From JAFEDN01 sp963795715 (GTDB taxonomy: Bacteria > Pseudomonadota > Gammaproteobacteria > Coxiellales > Coxiellaceae), in NCBI GenBank assembly GCA_963795715.1, contig CAWCIY010000004.1, forward strand, positions 310,001 through 374,000: a stretch of 64,000 bases of DNA, in the 5' to 3' direction. The notes beneath the pieces are model-generated. The model was not told the DNA's origin and searched no databases. It saw only the letters and a list, made by a program, of their open reading frames with translations. Both the position numbers and the translations under genes were made by a program. Every line of letters starts with the position of its first letter. Positions within the stretch are counted from its first letter, which is position 1. Positions 53,552-62,400 of this stretch are shown piece by piece.

Positions 53552-53894
53552 ATTGCCCCACCATCTGAATTCGTATAGGCCCTAAAAAAAGCCCGGTTTC
53601 TGACTCAATGAGTTCACGCAATTGATCCGCATAAATCTCATCATATTCAGCGACAGCATGTAAACCTAGTTGATAAGCGCTAGGGTTATTTCGAAGAAAT
53701 TTAACGTCATATAAGTCTGTTCCTGCATTGTACTCGATTTTTATGCAATTAATTTTTTTACATCCATGAATGTCAAAACGGATACCCTGGTCATTGAAAA
53801 GCACTTGTCGAGTACCTAACAACAGTCGTAACAAACCCATACCCCCTAATTGATCGACAATCGTTTTTGCAATTTGATTCATTTCCCGGCTCAT
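53538..53894 (-). CDS. Conserved plasmid/phage-type small protein, unknown
   Basis: 118 residues from ATG 53894, preferred over the upstream in-frame ATG 53954 because AGAGAGG stands 6 bases before it. NQIAKTIVDQLGGMGLLRLL LGTRQVLFNDQGIRFDIHGC, then NCIKIEYNAGTDLYDVKFLR. The pattern 'IxxQLGG...F...G..F...KKxNxIKIxYxxxDxYDVxF' is one I associate with small proteins of plasmids and integrative elements, function unknown. Confidence 0.65.
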   Translation of the reverse strand: MSREMNQIAKTIVDQLGGMGLLRLLLGTRQVLFNDQGIRFDIHGCKKINCIKIEYNAGTDLYDVKFLRNNPSAYQLGLHAVAEYDEIYADQLRELIESETGLFLGPIRIQMVGQYARL

Positions 53895-53929
53895 AAAAAC
53901 CTCTCTAAAATTAAAGTGAAAAAGCCGCC

Positions 53930-54133
53930 TTAAGCAACGACCTCCGAAGGACAAGCCAACGATTTTAAGCGTAACAACCGCTGACCGACAGGAATGGAAC
54001 GCGCCACTAATTCGAGAGCGATATCCGCCAGCAATGGATTGTTCGAAGCGGTCAATTTTTGTAGGTTTTGGGCTAATTCCTGAGCGTTTTGAATCGATTT
54101 ACTTAGATTTTCCTGATCATTGAGGGTCAACAT
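53930..54133 (-). CDS. Small helical protein of the element backbone
   Basis: 67 residues from ATG 54133 (AAGGAG six bases before; longer in-frame starts overlap that site). MLTLNDQENLSKSIQNAQEL AQNLQKLTASNNPLLADIAL is a continuous amphipathic helix. First gene of a three-gene minus-strand operon with 53538-53894 and 53165-53551, driven by the promoter at 54200-54228. Confidence 0.6.
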   Translation of the reverse strand: MLTLNDQENLSKSIQNAQELAQNLQKLTASNNPLLADIALELVARSIPVGQRLLRLKSLACPSEVVA

Positions 54134-54199
54134 ATTCATCTCCTTGATTAAAAACAACCTTTAAAATCAGTAAAGGAAGTATCCTTTACCTATAAGGTA

Positions 54200-54228
54200 A
54201 ATTTAGCGGACCCAGCCGAATTTGTCAA
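54200..54228 (-). promoter_or_regulatory. Promoter with shared GGGTCCGCTA box
   Basis: Minus strand TTGACA, 17-base spacer AATTCGGCTGGGTCCGC, TAAATT. The ribosome site of the first gene lies about 50 bases on. The spacer word GGGTCCGCTA recurs at the same place in the promoter at 41712-41741. Confidence 0.75.
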
Positions 54229-54468
54229 GTAATTTTAAAGATAAATATAAATCTTTATAATATTTAATTATCTGTAAATAAATATAAAAATAATAAATAA
54301 AATTAATTTTTATCTTTACAAACATCATAAAAACGACTATCATTAAGATCATGGATATTTTGGTTTTTGCCTTCATTTTAGAGGACACAACCGGAATAAA
54401 ACTAAAAGGAATCTTTTGCTCAACAAAAGCAAAAGGCCCCCTAAGACACACACTCAAGGAGAAAATGA

Positions 54469-54972
54469 ATGAACCCCAACAACACCGCCCCTTCCACCGA
54501 TCGAATCACCCATGTCGTGTATTTTTATACACGAAAGCAAGACTTTACATTTCCCGCCCATTCTCTGATTGAACTCCATCAATTGCTACAAGCTTGCCAG
54601 CAGATGGAAGGAGAAAAACCTCAGTGTATGCGCTGGAAAACCCATCAATGGATTTCTCAGTTGATCAAAACCATAGAAAAACATGATAAAAATTCATGGC
54701 ATAATGACTGTAATGATGGTGATAAACTCAATAATCCTCAAGACCACTTTAGCCCTCAACTCTTAGACAGTCTATTGCCAAATCACCCTGGATTGAGGGG
54801 GAAATGGCAGATGCTCACATTACGCTGCCGTTACTCCTTTGCCTACCACGCATTCATAGGGTGTCTTCTTTTACCCAAAAATATTTACGTGTTTTGGCAA
54901 TATCAAAGAGAACGGAAACGAAAGATTCAGCAATTCGATGCGGAATTCAATGCTGCGAAAAAAAGCCCTTAA
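54469..54972 (+). CDS. Unknown element-backbone protein
   Basis: 167 residues, AAGGAG seven bases before ATG. Not recognised. N-terminal THVVYFYTRKQDFTFPAHSL IELHQLL; C-terminal YHAFIGCLLLPKNIYVFWQY then a basic helix RERKRKIQQFD. The hydrophobic stretch is too short and broken for a clear membrane helix. Divergent to the 53-54 kb operon; upstream DNA 54229-54468 is very AT-rich and may hold both promoters. Confidence 0.6.
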   Translation: MNPNNTAPSTDRITHVVYFYTRKQDFTFPAHSLIELHQLLQACQQMEGEKPQCMRWKTHQWISQLIKTIEKHDKNSWHNDCNDGDKLNNPQDHFSPQLLDSLLPNHPGLRGKWQMLTLRCRYSFAYHAFIGCLLLPKNIYVFWQYQRERKRKIQQFDAEFNAAKKSP

Positions 54973-55037
54973 AACTCATTCCATAAGATTGAATGACCGC
55001 TGAGATAATGAGGCGGCTTTCAATCTTTTTAACAGGC

Positions 55038-55262
55038 TTATTCCTGCTGATTTTGCGGGTCACCCGGTGAAAATTGTCCAGCTTTTTTCTGCCAATCTCG
55101 ATCCTTTTCTAATACAAATCGTGCCGCCTGCTCAAAAAAATGCTCAACACGATCAATCCCGACCCACTCGTTATACGATTTAATGGCCGTTAACAAAGAT
55201 TCATCGAACCGCAACGAAATCGGGATTTTTTTAGATTTCTGTTGTGGGGTTAAAAGCGCCAT
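55038..55262 (-). CDS. Ribbon-helix-helix DNA-binding protein
   Basis: 74 residues from ATG 55262 (CAGGAGG seven bases before; the frame is open 21 codons further). KSKKIPISLRFDESLLTAIK SYNEWVGIDRVEHFFEQAAR has a short basic strand followed by two helices, the RHH pattern of CopG/ParD-like regulators and plasmid accessory proteins. Convergent with the 54469-54972 gene. Probably controls its own element. Confidence 0.65.
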   Translation of the reverse strand: MALLTPQQKSKKIPISLRFDESLLTAIKSYNEWVGIDRVEHFFEQAARFVLEKDRDWQKKAGQFSPGDPQNQQE

Positions 55263-55969
55263 AAATACCTCCTGTTTACTGATTAATAATTTTTTAGATC
55301 CGCCATTTTTTAAAAATAACTTCACTCTCTGTTAAGACCCTAACGCATTCAAAATTAAACTACAAGATAAAATTCCACCTTGTGATAAAAAGTTTAAAAA
55401 ATTTTTCACATGGCTTTAAAATGCCTATAAATTATAATAAATCTTATCCGTTAACAGTGAATGTCCATCATTACTCATCATTTCTAAAAACTAAATCTTT
55501 TCCACATTAAATCTCATAAAAAAATTAGAATTGAAAACTGAATTAGGATGATGACTTAAAAAAATGTTGGTAAAACAGCTCAAAATTCGTTAAATTTAAT
55601 CCGTGAAAAAAATTATTTTCAAAAAAATTAAAATAATAATCACATCAGATGTGATGTGGATTTCGTTGTTTCTGCTGTTTTTAGGCCCACACCCGTCGCA
55701 CTGTGAGTGCTTGTGCGGAAAAGTTCAATCATTCAAACCCTTACATTGCAGTACGGGCATGCATGAAAAACAGCCCATTTTTGCTAAAGTGATGATGAAG
55801 TGATGACGATTTAGCGATTTTTTGCGGATCATCACCTGATTTTTTCAAAAAACCCGATTTTTTCGCCGATTTTTTGTGGTATAGTGATGATGTTCGCATC
55901 ACCTTGCCCATTTTAGGGCGCGGGCGGATACGAGAAAAAAAGCAGGATTATTTGACAACGGAAGCTCAA
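55263..55969. promoter_or_regulatory. Non-coding control region with four gattttttt repeats
   Basis: No supported gene in 707 bases between divergent genes for two ribbon-helix-helix proteins. Features seen: cacatcagatgtg palindrome near 55642, clustered gtgatgat words at 55790-55805 and 55880-55890, and four copies of (c/t)gattttttt starting at 55816, 55838, 55856 and 55868. The last are followed by GTATAGTGATGATG. Such a block between RHH genes could be an operator, an origin of transfer or a replication control site; the sequence alone does not decide. Confidence 0.4.
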
Positions 55970-56347
55970 ATGAAACGAATTACCATCAGCATTCCACCGG
56001 AAGATTTAGAAAAAATCGAACAGCTGGCTCAGCAAAAAGGACTCATCCTCTCCGAATGTCTGCGCATGCTGATCCGCATCGGCTTTACCGTTGAGGAAGC
56101 CGCTGCAGAAAAAAACCCGGGTGAACGCCCACCCTTTTTGAGCGTCGAAGAACAACTGCTGCTGTGGAAAACCCAGCTCGACTGGCAACAGGAAACCCGC
56201 CTTCTGGTTAGGCATTTAGTCGACACCCTGACCCAAGCTCCCTTGAAAGATCGCGATGCTTTATTAGAGGACGCTCAACAAAAAGCCTGTGCGGTGGTGC
56301 AAAATCTGCTGCTGCCTATCCAACCTCTTAAAAATCCTATCCGTTGA
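55970..56347 (+). CDS. Ribbon-helix-helix protein, possibly relaxosome/mobilisation accessory
   Basis: 125 residues from ATG 55970 (the frame is open upstream but similarity begins here). MKRITISIPPEDLEKIEQLA QQKGLILSECLRMLIRIGF is a classic RHH domain; the C-terminal half is acidic helix (SVEEQLLLWKTQLDWQQETR, LVRHLVDTLTQ). RHH plus helical tail resembles MobC/TraY-type accessory proteins, but no relaxase is in view. It precedes the giant gene by 71 bases. Confidence 0.65.
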   Translation: MKRITISIPPEDLEKIEQLAQQKGLILSECLRMLIRIGFTVEEAAAEKNPGERPPFLSVEEQLLLWKTQLDWQQETRLLVRHLVDTLTQAPLKDRDALLEDAQQKACAVVQNLLLPIQPLKNPIR

Positions 56348-56418
56348 CCCGAAGGCTACCTTTCCCTAAAATCGGCTTGTCCCATGAAAGTTCATCGTCC
56401 TATGGAAAGGAAAAAAGA

Positions 56419-59400
56419 ATGTCCAAAGAAAGTAAATATGACTCAAAATTAATCCCTTTTGTGTCACCGGCCATCCCCGATTTAATCAAACAGATCGGCG
56501 TCTTGACCCAACAGGTTATTGACAGTTATCAAGATCCCACTCAAACTTCTGAATTGGGTTCTCGACTATCGCAACTACATGATATCCTGGTTTTAGGGCT
56601 TCTGGAAGACAGTGAAGAACTCACTGATGCTTACCTCACTTGTGCCGTTCGGCTGTTAACCAGAGTGCTGCGCGACAACCTGAGCACCCAGCAATTTCTC
56701 CAGGAAATATTTGGCAGTCAGCGCCATCAACAAACCTTATTTTTACAAACCCTGTATTGGGCGTTATTACGTCCATGGCTCCGACCGGCCAGTAGTGGAG
56801 CGCTATTGAGTTTCCGTCATCTGGAGTACTACCTTGAAGATTTGCGTCAGCGTGCCGCTCGACCCGAAGACAGCACCTGGATGGACGATCTTAACACCCG
56901 CATCGACTCTAATACTGCCTTACAGTATGCCTGGGAATCTTGTTTACAAGCCCTGCAACTATTGCCTCGTTTAAAGGGCTGGAAAGGCGGCGTGCAAATT
57001 TTTCAAAAATTGATTCGCCCCTCCATCCAATTACCTCCTTTATCTGACAGCTTACCTTCTGAAGCAAAAATTGCCTGGGGGGTGTTAGAAAAATCCGCCA
57101 GCTTTGGTTTGAACATTTACGATTACGTCACCGGTCACCCGAATACCGATTGGCATGCCCCCATTATTGATATTCAACTTACCATTCATCGCGCCTTACG
57201 CAACCGTTCGCCTCTACCACCCCTTCAGCTAGTGTTGGCTTATGCTGACCGCTGGCAAGTGTTCTGGGCGGTAGCCACTGCCAATGAAACTGTGCTGTGT
57301 TCTCCGGACAGCACTTATGAACAATGCTGGCAAGCCATGGGTGACCCTTTCAATATCGAATCCGCTCAACAGGCTGGCTTGTTTGCTCTCATCCATTATT
57401 GGTTAGTGCAACCTGCTTATTCTAAATCTGATTGTCAGGCACATTGTCAGAGTGCTTTGGTGCAGACTCTGAGGCGATTGTTAGATCCACGAACGAACCT
57501 ATCTCCCTGGATACGGCACCATGCTTATCACGGTTGGAAAACCCTCAAACCTCGGCTAACGGGTGAGTACGCCTTACAGATTAAAAACGAGATCGAAAAG
57601 ATCCTTGCAGATCAGGATCGAGCCTGGATGGAACTACAAACCCGCGCTCATCTTCGACAAGCGCCTTTTCTGGATGATCGAGGCCCTCGACGCCCTTCCC
57701 TGGTGGGACGAGTACACGAGCAAATTGCTGAATTGCACGACCCTGCGAACGGACTGAACGCAATCTCTGCGCGCCGGCAATTATATCAACGCGTTCACTC
57801 CATCGTGGATACCTGGACAGATGAAAAAAAACAAATAGAATTTTATGAAGCGGCTGCACAGGCCCATCAAACCAAAATGCCCGACAGTGATCCTTACAGT
57901 TGGCGGATAGACGCTTACGCTTATCAACTGAATGCTGACCACCTGGCAGAAAACAAGGGCGTTCAACCAAAACTGACTCGTCGGTTACTCACCGATTTAT
58001 CAGACACTGGCGCGCAATTATTAGGAGCGCAATTGCTGGCACACCCTATTTTCTCTCCTATGCTGCCTCAATTAGAAAAAAATCTTCTCTGGGCGGAAGA
58101 AGTCCATCGAGCACTATTACAGTACTTCGATTTAGTAAATTCTTTGTATCTGCTGACTCATGAATTATGCCAATGGCAATTGCCGATAGCTGTCAATCAT
58201 TTATGGCAACCTTTAGCGAAAACACACCGCCGCTATCTGGAGATTCGTACCGAGTGGGTCACTTGGGTCGAAGGTTTAGAAATAAAGCCCCCCGACCAGG
58301 AAGTTTGGAAATCTCGACACGCTGCGCGTCGAGACGATTATCGCACGTTAGAAAAATATTGCACAGCCTTCGGTTTGGCAGCTTTCTTTTATCAAGTGGA
58401 AATGGAAGAAAAACTCGAATCATTGCCGCTGCCTGATCACGTGCCCTGGCAACCACTGAATCGTCAATTTAAAGAGAGAAGTGGCACTGAAATCAAAGAA
58501 AGGAAATCGGAAACGAAACAGTCACCTACCCCGCCCTGGCTTACCCAAGTAGCCGATTGGCTCAACCAGCGCTTACCATCGCCACCTTGTCCATTCAAAC
58601 CTTTTATATTGCTAAAAACCGAAGGCCATTTTTTACTAGGGCTGGAGTTGACAAACAGCCTTTACCGTCACCATCCTTTTTTCAGCCATTGGGCAGAATG
58701 GTTCAAGATCTGTGTGGGCTTGTTCAGCGATTTTGCTTGCACCATCAATGTCAGCGCCGCTAGCCATTTTGGGCGCGAGCGTCCTGGCGCGATTTTGATT
58801 GACGGAGTGGGGACACACCGGGAACTCATGCGAATATCAGGTTTCGAATCGGACCACTGGCGTTACCTGACCGCACCGATGATTTATTTAACCGCTGCTC
58901 CGCAAAGACCGTTGGATTTACACGGTCATCTGACGCCGGAAGATAAAACCGGCCGTCGTCCCCATGCAGTGGCACTCCATCAACAATGGCAACATCATTT
59001 ACAGGCGCTCACCACACCCCATCCGGATGAAAAAGCCCCAGTCGTACAATTGCAGTGGCCGGAGGCCAAAGAACCTCGTTATCTCAGCGCAAAAGTTGCC
59101 CATCGATTATTCCATACCGAAGACCAGCAAGTGGGTCAACTGAAGTCTGGTGGCGACGCTTCAACATCCGTTCAACGCCCGGTTTGGCGCTTAACCGCCG
59201 CCGACGCTTGTCAATTCCTGCCAGAATACACCAATGAAACTATTCTCGCTTATTTAAAAGTCGATCCTCACCATTTATGGCGTCAATGGCAACATTTCAG
59301 TTTAATGCAACGGTTAGTCGATTATGGCCATACAGGAACAATGGCTAGTTTACGCTACGGACGCATGGAGCAGGGAGAATTTCAACCGCAGGGAGAACCC

Positions 59401-62400
59401 ATACCCCTTTGGTTGTCATCACCCGCCGGGATCATCTTTTGTACTTCACAGGAATACAAAGACAGACCTACCTCCTCAGATATACAAATCCTCGACGACA
59501 CGGGCAAGCAACGGTTAGCGCAATGCACTGCTCAACTGGATCCTCGATATTTTACCCAGGCCGTTTTGTTAACCTGGCTACTGGTGCACGAAGACGATCA
59601 GTTGCGTAATTTAGGATTTCAGCCGCTGATCAACGCTCAAGGTGAAGGAGCATTTCGTATCATTCTGTTCGATACAGATACCGCGTTGGAAGCGCCTTGG
59701 GTTCGCATGTCCAACGGTGGTGTGCAAATCAAGCTGAAAAGCTTGGTGTTTTGTTTAGACGACATGCAACGTCCACCGGATCAATCCGCAATCGATAATT
59801 TTTTGGCGCTGAAACCGGAAACGGTATTGGAATCCTGGTTAACCTCATTGGCTGAAGCAGACCATCCCGGTAATCGACTACCACCAGACGCCATCGACGC
59901 TCTCTATGAACGCTGGCGGCGCTTGCGGCAAGTGCTGCAATTGCCATTGACGTCATCCGATCCCATGGCTCCCCTATTGCCTCGTAGCCATTTAGAGTTA
60001 ATCACCCAGCTCGACCCGGTATTAGGCCAAGCCTATACTCAGGCTTTTACCACGCACACCGATCCCCTTCAGCGTTTTCAAAAAGTTTCACAAGATTATG
60101 TATACCTCAGTGGCGTTAACATTTCCGTTAGCAGCGGATTGCTGCGCGGAGAATCTGTGACTCAAGCACGTTCCGTCATTTCTCCGACTCGCACGGGGAT
60201 CACTCCTCGACAAGGATTAGAATGCTACGCGCATTACCGCCAGGAAAATCAACACATCGACCGGTTACGAAAGTATCTGATTGAGCAGACGGAAACAACC
60301 GACTCAAAAGCCAACGTCCGTTTTGAAATCCAAATGAATGCAGTCGTCGGTGGTATCCAAGCATTGAATCAAGAAACACAAAAACAATTGGAACAACGAT
60401 TACAACAAAAAAGCGTGATGGCTCGCGCCACCACCTATTTAGCCCAATGGGAACCGATTATCGCTTCTCACCTCAAGATCATTGTGATTCTACCGGATAC
60501 AAAAGCACAACTTCCCACTACGGAATGGCAGGTTAATTGTGTTAGGAACGCCACACCCAGCTTGCGAGCGATTAAGGATACGACCGGAAACTGGCAAGTA
60601 GAAATTCATAACGGCCACCATTTGATTGCAAACGGTAAGGAAGACTGCAGTTGGGATTTAAAACCACTCTATAAAGCCCTGAAAACCAAACCGGAACCCA
60701 CGGCAATTCGACTGGCGGTGCAAGAGATTTATCGCGATCAACTGCAGGCACTTAAAAAAATTGATCAAGAATTGCGGGGTAGCGAAGCGGCATTAAAAAA
60801 GTTAGCACAACAGCGACAGGAACAACTGCTGCGCCAATCAAAGGAAATAAAAGCCTGGCATGAATTGCCAGAGGATCATCCTCATTGGTTGACAGGATTA
60901 CTGGAAACTCCACTGCGACGTACACTGATCAGCCAGCTACCTTGGGGAAGTTTACCAACGGGAGAAGGGCTACAACAATTGTTACGCCTGTTGGAATTAG
61001 GTGGTCTAACTGAATTGAATTTACAAGATTGCGGGGCGGTGACTGATGCACACCTGATCACTATAGCACAAAACTCGCCGGAATTGACCGCCATCAATTT
61101 ATCAGGATGCCAACAGGTCACTGCTAAAGGCATCTTGCGTTTGGCAGAAAGCGCATTGTATCTGACCCATTTGAGCGCCCGCTCTCTGCCGAAATTAACG
61201 GATTTATGGCGCGGCGTGCTCTGGACGAACCACAATCCAATAGTCTTTCCCCAGCTTACTCATGCCGATTTCAGTGGTTGTAGCTACTTGCGGCGAATCG
61301 ACATACAAGCACCAAAGTTGCGGTATTTATCTTTTGGCAATTGTAGCGCGCCACTCAATAACCTACTGGATAACAAACCGGATTGGGCAGTGACTGCACC
61401 CGTGTTGAAAACCCTAGACTTGTCAGGGTGTACTCATCTATTACAAGTCAAAATTCAGAGTGAAGCTTTAGAAAACCTGAACCTGAATGGGATTGATACT
61501 CTGACACCTGCTCAACTTCAAAACCCGTTGACACCAAAACAATGGGTAAGTGTCGGCACTCTACAGATTTCCGAAGGCGCTCTGAGTAAAGATTGGGCAT
61601 GGCTCCAGCGTTATCCTTGGTTAATACCAGTAGCCGGAAACCGGATGAACAGTGAGCAATCACTCGAATTACAGAAAATTTTCTCAGAGCATAATATCAC
61701 TGCTTCGATCGCGCGATTGTCCCTTCAAGAACGTTTGGAATTACAGATTAGTTTGGCATTTTTTTGCTGGGGACAACGACAAAATCTAATTAGTTATTCA
61801 GAAAACGTACTCAATAACCTATGTTCCTCCATAAAGGATCCCATTTCAAATATTAGCCGCAGTGCTGAAGCTATCATTAAGATCGTTTCAAATCAACCAC
61901 TTCTTGCTGACAAAGCACTTCACATACTCAATCCTACTTTAAAAGATTCCAGAAAGCATGCTCGTTACAGTACTGTTCACGTTATTAGTAGTATCGTTTT
62001 TGATTCTCCTGTATTCGCTGAAAAAGCAATCAACACCCTGATACCCATCTTAAAGGATTCCGATGAATTTGTTCGCGCCGACATTGTTAGGGCCATCGGC
62101 AACATCGTCTTCGCTTTTTTCACACTCGCTGATCATGCACTCCATACACTCAATCACGTTTTAAAGGATTCCAGTAGCTATGTTCGTCGCACCACTGTTG
62201 AAGTCATTGGCAAAATCGCTTTAAATCAACCACCCCTTGCCGATAAAGTATTCCATATACTCAGTTCCACCCTAAAAGATTCGGATACAGATGTTCGTCT
62301 CAGTATCTATGACACTATAGGAAAAATTGGCTCTTTTTACCTTGAATACGCTAAAAAAGCTTTCGACATCTTTGACTCAGTTTTAGCACGTTACAGTAAG

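Noticed and set aside
55603..55803. 66-codon plus-strand frame with GTG start and hydrophobic segment
   Set aside because: No ribosome site, lies in a repeat-rich control region and resembles nothing known.
55816..55880. Possible CRISPR array
   Set aside because: The repeats are 9-10 bases with irregular, very short gaps; no spacer-like units and no cas genes anywhere in the window.
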